This document shows positions 1 to 7,176 of a stretch of DNA of 34,044 bases, in pieces. Within the stretch, counting starts at the first letter, position 1. Each line of letters opens with the position of its first letter. The position numbers were made by a program, and so were the translations under genes. The notes under the pieces were generated by a model that was not told the origin of the DNA, ran no database searches, and saw only the letters and a list, made by a program, of their open reading frames with translations. Source of the stretch: JALRBM01 sp964477195 (lineage in GTDB: Bacteria; Patescibacteriota; Saccharimonadia; Saccharimonadales; Saccharimonadaceae); the NCBI GenBank assembly GCA_964477195.1, contig CAYZCX010000010.1:1-34044 (forward strand), given 5' to 3'.

Positions 1-84
1 CTAATCCCTTTAACCGGCGGACCTCTCGTATGTGTGAGGTGGGTCACGCTTTACTCCTCAGGGGGTGCGTTAAAGGGCAAAATG

Positions 85-121
85 GCACCAGGTGATGCCC
101 ACCCTTACCTGGTGCTTTTTT
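85..121 (+). terminator. Intrinsic terminator of an upstream gene
   Basis: Arms GCACCAGGT (85-93) and ACCTGGTGC (107-115) form a perfect 9-bp stem with a 13-nt loop, followed by six T. It ends a transcript coming from left of the window. Confidence 0.85.
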
Positions 122-147
122 GTTGGTTTAAAATCTGGTACTATAAC
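120..147 (+). promoter_or_regulatory. Probable promoter of the ZIP gene
   Basis: TTGTTG (120-125), a 16-nt spacer and TATAAC (142-147). The ATG follows after only 7 nt and there is no Shine-Dalgarno sequence, so the message is probably leaderless. The -35 is weak. Confidence 0.5.
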
Positions 148-154
148 AGTACTT

Positions 155-904
155 ATGACAATTCTTTATATGACACTGGCTGTTATTTTAGGGAGCCTGA
201 TCTCGCTCATCGGAGGTGTGGTGCTATTAAAGGTAAAAAAGCGTCGTCAAGCAGCATTGCTTATGACGATGCCATTTGGTGCCGGAGCGCTGCTGGCGGC
301 CGCTTTTTTTGACCTCTTGCCTGAAGCCTTTGAAGAGGCGGGCCCAAAAGCGATGCTTCTCTATTGTTTGGCGGGATTTGTGACTTTTTTCCTGTTTGAG
401 CGCTTAGCTGGTTGGTTCCATCACCATCATCAGCACGAAGAAATGCATGGCAATAAGACTTCGCAGCGCTGGCTGGTGGTTGTCGGCGATCTGACACATA
501 ATGCGATTGATGGACTTGCTATTGGGGCTGCGTTCCTGGTGAGTATCCCGACGGGTATTATCACGACATTTGCCGTCGCGACCCACGAAATTCCTAAAGA
601 GTTAGGAACGTTTGCTTTTCTTCTGTCACGTGGCTGGAAGGGTAAGACGGTTATTATTGCTAATTTAGCGACGGCTGTCGCAACTGTTATTGCGGCAATA
701 TTGGTGTATGTGTTTGCCAAAGATTCCCACGAATTTGTTCCTATCCTTCTGGCGCTGACCTCAGGGTTTTTCTTGTATGTAGCCGCGAGTGATATTATTC
801 CGGATATTCATGAGCAACCGCGAAATATTGGGACGCTGCAGGCGATAATGCTCCTGCTCGGCGTTGTCTTGGTTGGAACTGTTATTACACTCCTTGGTGT
901 CTAA
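155..904 (+). CDS. ZIP family divalent metal transporter
   Basis: This 249-residue polytopic membrane protein should move Zn2+ or a similar divalent cation across the cytoplasmic membrane. The family signatures are visible: a His-rich loop (HHHHQHEE) after the third hydrophobic segment, then HNAIDG in one helix and HEIPKE in the next, the two helices that build the binuclear metal site in ZIP proteins. I start at the ATG at 155 (MTILYMTLAV). An upstream in-frame start at 92 would lie inside the terminator hairpin and add a non-family extension. The -10 box is 7 nt before this ATG, which favours leaderless translation. It is a single-gene unit closed by the hairpin at 909-942. Metal specificity cannot be read from the sequence. 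Confidence 0.9.
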   Translation: MTILYMTLAVILGSLISLIGGVVLLKVKKRRQAALLMTMPFGAGALLAAAFFDLLPEAFEEAGPKAMLLYCLAGFVTFFLFERLAGWFHHHHQHEEMHGNKTSQRWLVVVGDLTHNAIDGLAIGAAFLVSIPTGIITTFAVATHEIPKELGTFAFLLSRGWKGKTVIIANLATAVATVIAAILVYVFAKDSHEFVPILLALTSGFFLYVAASDIIPDIHEQPRNIGTLQAIMLLLGVVLVGTVITLLGV

Positions 905-908
905 TAAG

Positions 909-942
909 AAAAGAGCTGCCCATCAGCTAGGGCGGCTCTTTT
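909..942 (+). terminator. Terminator of the ZIP gene
   Basis: Arms AAAAGAGCTGCC (909-920) and GGCGGCTCTTTT (931-942) pair with one G-T wobble over a 10-nt loop. The A-rich and T-rich flanks allow it to work in both directions. Confidence 0.8.
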
Positions 943-1090
943 CGAGCGGCGAGTTTCGTTACGGGGTTTCGGCTGAATCCAACTTCGCGTCGTGAGACGA
1001 TGTGAATACCTATTGGTGTGGATAGTGATGATGACGTAGCCGCCGAGGTTGATTTCTATGTAAGCGCCGGTGAGCTGCGTCAATATTTAC
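943..1090. other. Intergenic stretch, possible gene remnant
   Basis: No convincing gene. On the minus strand a TTG at 1083 opens 60 codons that begin with natural-looking sequence (GAYIEINLGGYVIITIHT) and GC-rich codons. The continuation looks more natural in another frame, which ends VSRREVGFSRNPVTKLAA and then stops. No Shine-Dalgarno precedes the TTG. This could be a frameshifted remnant of an orphan gene or chance. Confidence 0.2.
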
Positions 1091-1140
1091 AATTTAAAAA
1101 GCCTCCACTTCCTCACGATTTCTCGTGAGGAAGTGGAGGC
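1091..1140 (-). terminator. Terminator of the lipoprotein-ligase-DUF350 operon
   Basis: A perfect 18-bp hairpin with arms 1101-1118 and 1123-1140 and a TTTC loop. On the minus strand it is followed by TTTTTAAATTG, a T-rich tail. It lies 18 bp past the DUF350 stop. Confidence 0.9.
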
Positions 1141-1158
1141 TGTCGAGATCCCTCGAAC

Positions 1159-2031
1159 TCAGGCGAGGATGCCTGCGATCGGGATCACGACGTAGCTCAC
1201 CAGGAGCGCCGTGACCGGAAGGAGAATGGCCAGGAGTACCGCCGGACCGACGGCGTCTTTTCGCTGTGCACCGTTGACGGTGCAGTGGCGGAAGACGACC
1301 TTGCCTGCGATGACGCGGTAGGCGTACAGCAGGATCAAGCTGACTCCGAACGTGATGCCGAAGCCAGCCAGACCCGCCACCCAGCCGACGAAGTCGCCGG
1401 CGATGGCGTTTCGCAGCAGGATGCCCACCGCGATCAGCGCACCGGCCAGCTCGAAGCTGGCACCCATTTCACCGTTACGGGCTTCCCCGATCAGGTCGTA
1501 CTTCAGTCCACGAGTGTGGATGTAGAGCGATCCGACCACGGCCGCGAGGCCGAGGGCGGTGAAGACTGCCGTGGCCGCGATGGCCGTGGCGATGTCCGGG
1601 GATGCGCCGCTGAGCGCACCCGCCAGGACCAGGCCGATCGTGACATGCGCGGCTCCCTTGATCAGGCTCACGCTCATGCCGTCTTCGTTGGCCTCCTGGG
1701 GCTTGGTAGCCCGTCCGAGAGCCCGATCGACGATCGGGTATGCCACGAGGATGATGAAAGTCACCCACGCGGCCCCCATCGCCATTCCGCCGATACTCCC
1801 CCACCTTCCGGTGAAAGTGAAGCATGACGCGATGCCGAGGGTCTGACCGATCAGGATGCCGGCACGCTGGACCAGGTAGGCCCAGTTGTGCTTGACCATG
1901 ATCTCGTGGAAATCGTCGAAGCGGGTGAACTTGTCCAGGGCGAACCAGAGGCCGCCGATGAACAAGAGCGCCACGACGCCCTGCAGTAGTGCAGTGGCGG
2001 CCACCTGGCCGTCAAAGAGCGTGATGTTCAT
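1159..2031 (-). CDS. DUF350 (YjfL-like) membrane protein, duplicated domain
   Basis: 290 residues, almost wholly hydrophobic, with about eight predicted membrane helices. DUF350 units normally span about 130 residues and four helices; the first half (helix, charged loop, GIASCFTFTGRWGS, helix) and the second half (ELAGALIAVGILLRNAI, helix) look like two such units in tandem, as in YjfL. It follows the ATP-grasp gene by 14 nt and ends at a strong terminator, so it is the last gene of a three-gene operon. DUF350 proteins often sit beside glutathionylspermidine-synthase-like genes, but their biochemical role is unknown to me. Codons are strongly C/G-ending, unlike pth and der nearby. Confidence 0.8.
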   Translation of the reverse strand: MNITLFDGQVAATALLQGVVALLFIGGLWFALDKFTRFDDFHEIMVKHNWAYLVQRAGILIGQTLGIASCFTFTGRWGSIGGMAMGAAWVTFIILVAYPIVDRALGRATKPQEANEDGMSVSLIKGAAHVTIGLVLAGALSGASPDIATAIAATAVFTALGLAAVVGSLYIHTRGLKYDLIGEARNGEMGASFELAGALIAVGILLRNAIAGDFVGWVAGLAGFGITFGVSLILLYAYRVIAGKVVFRHCTVNGAQRKDAVGPAVLLAILLPVTALLVSYVVIPIAGILA

Positions 2032-2045
2032 GTACTCGACTCCGA

Positions 2046-3335
2046 TCAGGCCGTGAGGACGTGGGGGGCGAAGTAACTGGTGTTGTTGGTGATGAGGCCA
2101 CTACTCTCGCGGATCCCCATGCCTGCCGGTTCGCCATCGATCACCCACACACCGATGAGGGGATAGTTGTCTTCACCCGAGTAGGGCGACTTGAAGTTGG
2201 GCAGTGGCGCAAAAGCTTGCGTCACGAACCCTTCTTCGCCGTAGACGCCGCTCGTGGTTTCAACGGTCTGGCCATCCTGGTAGATGGTGACGTTGGCACC
2301 TTCGCGACCGAGAAGCGGCTTCTTGACATAACTCGTCAAGCCGTCGCGCTGTTTGTCACCGAAGTACGCCGGCAGAAGAAACTTGCTCTTCTCCGGGTCA
2401 TCCTTGAACAGCTTCCAGAGCACGGGGAGAAGTCCCTTGTTGCTCCAGAGCATTTTCCAGATCGGCTCGATCCACGTCGTCTCGTTCGCGAGGAACGGTG
2501 ACGTGACGTGGCCTTCGACCAGGTGTTCTTCGGGCATCCACTCCCACGGGTAGAGCTTAAACAGTACGTCGATGTACTCGCCGCTCGGACTGAGGTAGTA
2601 GAATGACCCGTTGTCGTGTGACACTGTGGCCTTGAGCTCTTCGATGTAGAAGACCTCGACTTCGTAGCCCGCTTCCTTGGCGGCTGCCGCGATGAAGCTG
2701 GTGTTGATGAGGTCCTCACCGGATTTTTCGTCCGCCGTGTAGGCGAGGTGAATCTTCCGGATCTTACGGTTGCGTTGCCGCTCCAGCAGCTGGATGTTGC
2801 GTCGCCAGGCTTCCACCATGGCTTCCCAGAGGTTGTTCCACTGGTCCTTGCCGACATGATCGGCCTGCTCGAACCAGTTCCACTGCGTCACACCGCTCTC
2901 GAAGATCGAGGTCGGCGTGTCCGCATTGAACTCCAAGAGCTTCGGAATCCGAAGACTCGGGTCCTTTTCTGCCTGTTCGCAGTCGCCGCCGAACCTCCAG
3001 TCGAAGCGTCCGTAGACGCTCGGAGGTTCGTGAGCCCCCTCGAGATTCCAAGTGCGGATGATTTCGGGAATCGCCACATCGGGGATTCCCATCCGCTGCA
3101 TGATCTCAGGGTGTTTGACCATCTTGTCGCCAGCATCGATGCACATCTGGAACATCGTCTTCGACGCGTGCTCCAAAAGTTCCTGCTCGGCGGACGTCAA
3201 GGTGTAGTACGGGCCTTCGCGCCAGTACTTCACCGGATTGCCGTCGGGGTCGGTCGAGTCGAGATAGACAAGTCCTTCACTGCGGACCTGGGTTTCCCAG
3301 CCTCCGCGGGGCTTGCCTTCGTGAATGCGCTTCAT
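2046..3335 (-). CDS. Glutathionylspermidine synthase-like ATP-grasp ligase (YgiC/YjfC type)
   Basis: 429 residues, slightly longer than E. coli YgiC as I recall it. Family landmarks appear in order: FNADTPTSIFE (substrate and N-terminal part of the site), LFKLYPWEWM, the ATP-grasp loop GREGANVTIYQDG, YGEEGFVTQAF, and the C-terminal GVWVIDGEPAGMGIRES with LITNN. The family joins an amine to a peptide carboxylate with ATP. This form lacks the amidase domain of true Gsp synthetase/amidase, so the substrate may be another peptide or polyamine rather than glutathione. It starts 2 nt after the lipoprotein stop and is probably translationally coupled. The stop is TGA. Activity is inferred from the family only. 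Confidence 0.88.
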   Translation of the reverse strand: MKRIHEGKPRGGWETQVRSEGLVYLDSTDPDGNPVKYWREGPYYTLTSAEQELLEHASKTMFQMCIDAGDKMVKHPEIMQRMGIPDVAIPEIIRTWNLEGAHEPPSVYGRFDWRFGGDCEQAEKDPSLRIPKLLEFNADTPTSIFESGVTQWNWFEQADHVGKDQWNNLWEAMVEAWRRNIQLLERQRNRKIRKIHLAYTADEKSGEDLINTSFIAAAAKEAGYEVEVFYIEELKATVSHDNGSFYYLSPSGEYIDVLFKLYPWEWMPEEHLVEGHVTSPFLANETTWIEPIWKMLWSNKGLLPVLWKLFKDDPEKSKFLLPAYFGDKQRDGLTSYVKKPLLGREGANVTIYQDGQTVETTSGVYGEEGFVTQAFAPLPNFKSPYSGEDNYPLIGVWVIDGEPAGMGIRESSGLITNNTSYFAPHVLTA

Positions 3336-3337
3336 GC

Positions 3338-3757
3338 TCAGCTACCTCCCGAGTCGCCACCGGTGGAACCCTTGCCAATGCCGGCGCTGCCGACCGAGCG
3401 CTGCCCGGTCTGAGCCTTGCCCGAAGGCGAAAGCCCAGCGCTGGATCGTCCGGCAGAGTCCTTGTAGCCGACCTTGGGGCGGCTGTAGGACCCTGACGGC
3501 ACGTGGTACCCTGGGGGATACCGTGTGCCACCGTTGAAGAAGACGAAGGCATAGCCGCCGCCTCCGTGGTGAGCGTGATCGTCATCGTCGCAGTAATCGT
3601 CGGGAACGATGGTGTCGGTCGCATCGACGCACTGGACAGTCTCTTGGACGTCGGGGTCGGAACTGCTACATCCGGCAGCACCAGTGACAAACGCCAGCGC
3701 TGCAGCACTCACAAGAGCGATGTGCAGTAGTCCACGAGGACGTGACTGATTGGTCAC
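3338..3757 (-). CDS. YgiB-like (DUF1190-type) lipoprotein
   Basis: 139 residues with GTG start at 3757, preceded by GGAAGGAGAA. The N-terminus has two arginines, a hydrophobic stretch and a lipobox ending GAAGC with Cys followed by Ser-Ser-Ser, so it should be a lipid-anchored surface protein. The mature part has a Cys pair (QCVD, DYCDDDDHAHH), an acid/His patch that could bind metal, a Gly/Tyr region and a Ser/Gly-rich tail. This order resembles E. coli YgiB, which sits beside YgiC as this one sits beside a YgiC-like ligase. The pairing supports the call more than sequence identity does. It is the first gene of the operon. Confidence 0.65.
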   Translation of the reverse strand: MTNQSRPRGLLHIALVSAAALAFVTGAAGCSSSDPDVQETVQCVDATDTIVPDDYCDDDDHAHHGGGGYAFVFFNGGTRYPPGYHVPSGSYSRPKVGYKDSAGRSSAGLSPSGKAQTGQRSVGSAGIGKGSTGGDSGGS

Positions 3758-3896
3758 TTGTTCTCCTTCCGAATTGTCAACGTACGCTCACGACGCTCTA
3801 AAATAAAAAGCGTAAAAGATGTGAGCAGAGAGGATGGTCCTCCCCTATTAAAAATCTTGCCCCAAATTTTTAATACCGACGGATCATTAGTAGGAT

Positions 3897-3925
3897 ATTA
3901 TAGTATAAATTGCTACAAATAGCAA
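3897..3925 (-). promoter_or_regulatory. Promoter of the lipoprotein-ligase-DUF350 operon, with a structured leader
   Basis: On the minus strand: TTGCTA (3920-3925), 17 nt, TATAAT (3897-3902). The start codon is about 130 nt downstream, leaving a long leader. It holds an AT hairpin (ATTAAAAAT, arms 3847-3855 and 3866-3874) followed by GAGGA-CCA-TCCTC (3830-3842). Confidence 0.6.
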
Positions 3926-3934
3926 TGTTTTAGA

Positions 3935-4498
3935 CTAGAGAAGCGTTATTTTGGTGGATTCTAGATTATTTTGTAAGAATGAGGTGATGAACCCCTGAGC
4001 CTGCTCGATAACTTGAGGGAGAAGTTCCTGCTCGTCAGTCGAAAAGCGCCCGAGGACAAAATCCGCATCATTTATCTGGTCACGGAGAGGATTATAGATG
4101 CCGATTCGAATGCGGGCATACTGCGGGCCAATGTGGCTATTGAGCGACTTTATGCCGTTATTGCCAGCGTCGCTACCATCAGGCCGGGTTTTTATGGTGC
4201 CAAACGGCAGTGCGAGTTCATCGTGGACGACGAGAAAATCGGTGCCAGGGTCAAGTTTGTAAAAATCGATTAGTGCGCGAGCAGCAAGTCCTGTTTCATT
4301 GTAAAACGTGAGGGGTTTTACAAGCAGGATTTTCTCACCCTCAATGGTCGTTTCGGCGACTGAGGCATGAAACTTGGATTTGTCGGCAAAAGAAGTGCCC
4401 AGATCGCTCGCAAGCTTGTCTAGCACGATAAACCCGATATTGTGACGGGTCTTTACGTAGGTTTCTCCGGGGTTGCCCTGGGCAAAAATTATTTTCAT
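3935..4498 (-). CDS. pth: Peptidyl-tRNA hydrolase
   Basis: 187 residues, normal length for bacterial Pth, which cleaves the ester bond of peptidyl-tRNAs dropped by ribosomes. The catalytic set is present: Asn9 in QGNPGETY, His19 in TRHNIGF, Asn67 in PLTFYNETG, Asp93 in VHDELALPFG and the AGNNGIKSL loop (Asn113/114). The C-terminal lid is shorter than in E. coli. The -10-like TACAAT (minus strand, 4506-4511) is 7 nt from the ATG with no Shine-Dalgarno sequence, suggesting a leaderless message. It diverges from the small ORF at 4567. Third codon positions lean to A/T, typical of the core genes here. Confidence 0.96.
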   Translation of the reverse strand: MKIIFAQGNPGETYVKTRHNIGFIVLDKLASDLGTSFADKSKFHASVAETTIEGEKILLVKPLTFYNETGLAARALIDFYKLDPGTDFLVVHDELALPFGTIKTRPDGSDAGNNGIKSLNSHIGPQYARIRIGIYNPLRDQINDADFVLGRFSTDEQELLPQVIEQAQGFITSFLQNNLESTKITLL

Positions 4499-4505
4499 AT
4501 CTTTA

Positions 4506-4511
4506 ATTGTA
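4506..4511 (-). promoter_or_regulatory. -10 box of pth
   Basis: TACAAT on the minus strand, 7 nt before the pth ATG. The hexamer 17 nt upstream (TTATAA) is a poor -35. Confidence 0.45.
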
Positions 4512-4529
4512 TACCGAATTCTTTTCTTT

Positions 4530-4560
4530 TATAATTTTAGTACAAAGGAGAAAGAGGTGG
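4530..4560 (+). promoter_or_regulatory. -10 box and ribosome site of a small ORF
   Basis: TATAAT at 4530-4535, then AAAGGAG (4544-4550) and GAGGTGG (4554-4560), the latter 6 nt before the ATG at 4567. The two features together are the main reason to believe the ORF. Confidence 0.45.
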
Positions 4561-4566
4561 TTACTC

Positions 4567-4692
4567 ATGTGGCTTGAACCCTACACTAGGGCCGAGCGCC
4601 AGCGAGAAGGTCGTCGTCTTCGCGATATTTGTCGGAATTTCAACCTGAGCAGGAGGAAACGATTTATCAGGAAGAAGCTTGCTTTGTGTTAG
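4567..4692 (+). CDS. Small basic hypothetical protein
   Basis: 41 residues (MWLEPYTRAERQREGRRLRD at the N-terminus), with about a third Arg or Lys and no hydrophobic segment. No family is recognised. It has a TATAAT and a purine-rich ribosome site at good spacing, and it ends within the last bases of the convergent der gene. The charge pattern would suit an RNA- or DNA-binding peptide, but this is only a guess. It could also be a chance ORF downstream of a promoter that makes a short antisense RNA against der. Confidence 0.4.
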   Translation: MWLEPYTRAERQREGRRLRDICRNFNLSRRKRFIRKKLALC

Positions 4693-6116
4693 ATCCGCTT
4701 ACCGGTGTTCGCTGGTGGTGACTGTTCGTGGTCACCATCAGCTGAGCCGCTGGAGGCGGATTTTTTCTCTGCCTGTTGCTGTTTTTCCTTATTTGCTTTG
4801 ATCTGTTTCTCGTCTCGGAATGAGAATTTTATTGGTGTACCGACATAGCTGTATGTTTCACGGAGGAGGCGCTCAAGGTAACGTTTGTAGCTCCAGTGGA
4901 CGAACTTAAGATTTGATCCATAAATAACAAACCAAGGTGGTGTTGTGTCGGTTTGAACGATATAACGGAGTTTTGGATGAGTATTTTTGAGACCGGCTGG
5001 GGGGTGTTTTTGGATGGCACTTTGCAGCATGTCGTTGAGGGCGCGCGTCTTGGTGGGTTGCTTGCGTCGTGCGTCGATGTCAAGCGCGAGGTCGAATAAT
5101 TTCGTGACATTCTGTCCGGTCACACTACTCGTAAAGATAAGCGGTGCCCATGGAGTGAAATTAAAGGTGTGGGCAATACGGGGCGCGAGAGCATCGCGAG
5201 TATAGGCGTCTTTTCCCTCGACACTATCCCACTTGCTGACAACAATCACCATCCCCTTCCCGGCTTCATCTATGATGCCCGCAAGACGTTGGTCAAGCTG
5301 AGTATTAAGCTCGTTGACATCCATAAGCAGGAAACAGACATCGGCTTCTTCGATTGCTTGAAGCGTGCGAAGAACGCTGAATTTCTCAATTCCCACCTCT
5401 TGTTTGCCGGGTTTACGAACGCCAGCAGTATCAAGAAGCTCGATATCGCGCTGGCTATAGCGTATTGAGACACGGTTGACGTCGCGTGTTGTGCCGGCAA
5501 TATTGGCGACGAGTGCCTGCTGTTTACCCGCAAGTGTATTGAAAAGGTTGGATTTTCCGACATTTGGCCGACCGATCAACGCGATACGAAGAACTTCATC
5601 TGGCGTTTCTTCACTTTTGGCGGGAATATGCGCGACGAGCTCGTCAAGAACCTCAGTGATTCCCGTGCTATGCTCGGCACTTGTACGAATGATAGATTTG
5701 ATGCCGAGGCGCTTAAATTCGTCGATGGGAAGACTGGTTTTGAGATCAGATTTATTTGTAATAAGGATGACGGGTTTTTTGGAGCGAAGCGCTTTTTTTG
5801 CGACGAAGCGATCTTGGTCGCTGACGTACTGTGTACTATCAACGACGACAAGGATGACATCTGCTGCGTCCGCCGCCTCGGTAATTTGCTCCTGAATCGA
5901 CGCTTCAAATTCGTCATTTGGATCTTTGAGGCCTGCCGTGTCGACGAGCCAAAATTGATGATAATTGTACTCTACTCTCCCGAGGACATTGTCTCGCGTG
6001 GTACCGGCTTCACGGGCCACAATTGCCTGCTGGGATTTGACCATACGGTTAAAAAGCGAACTTTTTCCAACGTTCGCTTGTCCGATGATCGCCACTGTAG
6101 GAAGTTTTGAGGCCAT
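4689..6116 (-). CDS. der: Ribosome assembly GTPase Der (EngA)
   Basis: 475 residues with the two tandem GTPase domains unique to Der. The first has GQANVGKSS (about 12-20), DTAGL and NKSDL; the second has GRPNVGKSN (near 182), DTAGV and SKWDS. A KH-like domain follows, including PPWFVIYGSNLKFVHWSYKRYLERLLRE, split here as PPWFVIYGSN and KFVHWSYKRYLER. The last 40 residues are a charged Lys/Gln/Ser-rich tail. Der acts in late 50S subunit maturation. The minus-strand -10 TATAAT is 10 nt before the ATG, without a clear Shine-Dalgarno sequence. Confidence 0.97.
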   Translation of the reverse strand: MASKLPTVAIIGQANVGKSSLFNRMVKSQQAIVAREAGTTRDNVLGRVEYNYHQFWLVDTAGLKDPNDEFEASIQEQITEAADAADVILVVVDSTQYVSDQDRFVAKKALRSKKPVILITNKSDLKTSLPIDEFKRLGIKSIIRTSAEHSTGITEVLDELVAHIPAKSEETPDEVLRIALIGRPNVGKSNLFNTLAGKQQALVANIAGTTRDVNRVSIRYSQRDIELLDTAGVRKPGKQEVGIEKFSVLRTLQAIEEADVCFLLMDVNELNTQLDQRLAGIIDEAGKGMVIVVSKWDSVEGKDAYTRDALAPRIAHTFNFTPWAPLIFTSSVTGQNVTKLFDLALDIDARRKQPTKTRALNDMLQSAIQKHPPAGLKNTHPKLRYIVQTDTTPPWFVIYGSNLKFVHWSYKRYLERLLRETYSYVGTPIKFSFRDEKQIKANKEKQQQAEKKSASSGSADGDHEQSPPANTGKRI

Positions 6117-6126
6117 AACTTGGCTA

Positions 6127-6132
6127 ATTATA
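6127..6132 (-). promoter_or_regulatory. -10 box of der
   Basis: TATAAT on the minus strand, 10 nt before the der start. No clear -35 was identified. Confidence 0.45.
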
Positions 6133-6190
6133 ACAGAGGTAAAAGATTTTTGCGAGCATAAACAATATGCTTTCTAAATAGTTACAAATA

Positions 6191-6203
6191 TAGTATAGTA
6201 CTA
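6191..6203 (+). promoter_or_regulatory. Palindrome upstream of the winged-helix regulator
   Basis: TAGTA-TAG-TACTA is a perfect inverted repeat inside an AT-rich promoter-like segment. It sits 30 bp before the regulator start, where an autoregulatory operator would be expected. Confidence 0.35.
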
Positions 6204-6233
6204 CTGCATTACAGACTACGATTGGAGTAGCTA

Positions 6234-6521
6234 ATGGATGTCGAGCGCAAAGCACGGGATCTGCTGCGGGAAATGCATCGGCTTGGCCGGACAACAACCG
6301 GCTTGGAGCTCATGGAGTTGACGGGGCAATCAGGAGCGACGTACCCGGCACTCGTGCGTCTTGAGAACGATGGTTTCATTACCAAGCGGCGACCTGATCC
6401 TGGGCCCGATGGCCAGGTGCGGCCATTGGAGTTCACCTTGACAGAGGCGGGTGTTCGGCGAGCCCGCCTACTGCCTGAGGAACCTGAGAAGCGATCTTGG
6501 CTGCGTCGCGGTCGGAAGTAA
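6234..6521 (+). CDS. Small winged-helix (PadR/MarR-like) transcriptional regulator
   Basis: 95 residues. A helix-turn-helix (TTGLELMELTGQSGATYPAL) is followed by LVRLENDGFI and a wing with RRPDPGPDG, then PLEFTLTEAGVRRA, the standard PadR order. There is no long C-terminal dimerisation helix, so it is a minimal form. GGAG lies at good spacing before the ATG. The next gene, 100 bp downstream in the same direction, has a promoter overlaid by a perfect palindrome (6574-6599). This regulator is the obvious candidate to bind there, but that link is inferred. Codons are C/G-ending like the other accessory genes. Confidence 0.7.
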   Translation: MDVERKARDLLREMHRLGRTTTGLELMELTGQSGATYPALVRLENDGFITKRRPDPGPDGQVRPLEFTLTEAGVRRARLLPEEPEKRSWLRRGRK

Positions 6522-6568
6522 CCATTGTTCTGCTTGGGCCGTAGAGTCGATTCGCTGAGTGGTAGATA

Positions 6569-6599
6569 TTGACCTATATTACCTTTTATGGTAATATAG
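6569..6599 (+). promoter_or_regulatory. Promoter overlaid by a perfect 10-bp palindrome
   Basis: TTGACC (6569-6574), 17 nt, TAATAT (6592-6597). CTATATTACC (6574-6583) and GGTAATATAG (6590-6599) are perfect inverted repeats around 6 nt and cover the spacer and the -10. This is the expected layout of a repressor operator. Confidence 0.75.
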
Positions 6600-6633
6600 T
6601 AATTAATTCTACCAACGTCCTGTGGAGGAAGTA

Positions 6634-7056
6634 ATGTCCGACAAAGTGGTTTCGCTCAAAGGCGGTACTGTCGCGGTCGTCTGGTACGAATCGCACGACA
6701 GCTCGCCGCAGGAACCCAAACGTGTGCACGACCTCGTTCGGAACGAGCTGCTCTACGGCTTCACGCTCCAGATCTGTGTCGAAGGCGGCAACTTCTGGAT
6801 CCTCGAGGTCAAGCAGGGCGACGAAGCCGACAAGAGCGTGGTGCGTCTCACGCGGTACTGTGCCGACGGGACCGAGCGGACGGTCGATGTGCCGAGCAGG
6901 CTCGATGCCGTTCTGGGCCTTTCCACTCCGGCCCCCGTCCCCGTCTGGGTACGGGCAGTGGTGGAAGCTCACAACTTGGTCTGTCTGGGCCGCCAAGGTG
7001 GCTGCGGCTGCACGGAACTGCGGCGCAAGATCGACGAGAGCGGCGCGCTGCTCTAG
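6634..7056 (+). CDS. Hypothetical protein
   Basis: 140 residues; no family is recognised. I start at the ATG at 6634 because GGAGGAA (6624-6630) precedes it. A longer in-frame GTG at 6622 lies just ahead of that ribosome site. There is no signal peptide or membrane segment, so it should be cytoplasmic. The N-terminal two thirds alternate beta-like stretches (GGTVAVVWYE, FTLQICVEGGNFWILEV, VVRLTRY). The end carries three Cys in CLGRQGGCGC, possibly metal binding. GC-rich codons, one promoter, one operator and one terminator make it a stand-alone regulated gene. Confidence 0.7.
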   Translation: MSDKVVSLKGGTVAVVWYESHDSSPQEPKRVHDLVRNELLYGFTLQICVEGGNFWILEVKQGDEADKSVVRLTRYCADGTERTVDVPSRLDAVLGLSTPAPVPVWVRAVVEAHNLVCLGRQGGCGCTELRRKIDESGALL

Positions 7057-7077
7057 CTATTCCCTTCCGGGATAGCG

Positions 7078-7117
7078 ACCCCCACGAACTTCGGTTCGTG
7101 GGGGTGCTTCATTTTTA
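7078..7117 (+). terminator. Terminator of the 6634-7056 gene
   Basis: Arms ACCCCCACGAAC (7078-7089) and GTTCGTGGGGGT (7094-7105) close a TTCG tetraloop, followed by GCTTCATTTTT. A smaller hairpin (CTATTCCC/GGGATAG) precedes it. Confidence 0.85.
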
Positions 7118-7141
7118 GATATAATTTCCTAAGATGGAACA

Positions 7142-7165
7142 CCCGCCGACAATCTCGTCGGCGGG
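7142..7165 (-). terminator. Hairpin after the first solitary lipoprotein
   Basis: CCCGCCGAC (7142-7150) and GTCGGCGGG (7157-7165) form a perfect GC-rich stem just past the minus-strand stop. The T-tail is poor. Confidence 0.6.
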
Positions 7166-7176
7166 GCCCACTGTTG

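Noticed and set aside
1285..1827. 180-codon plus-strand ORF
   Set aside because: It is antisense to the DUF350 gene. Its Asp/Arg/Gly-rich composition is what GC-rich codons give in the opposite frame.
2748..3413. 221-codon plus-strand ORF
   Set aside because: It lies opposite the well-supported ATP-grasp ligase and has no ribosome site or family motif.
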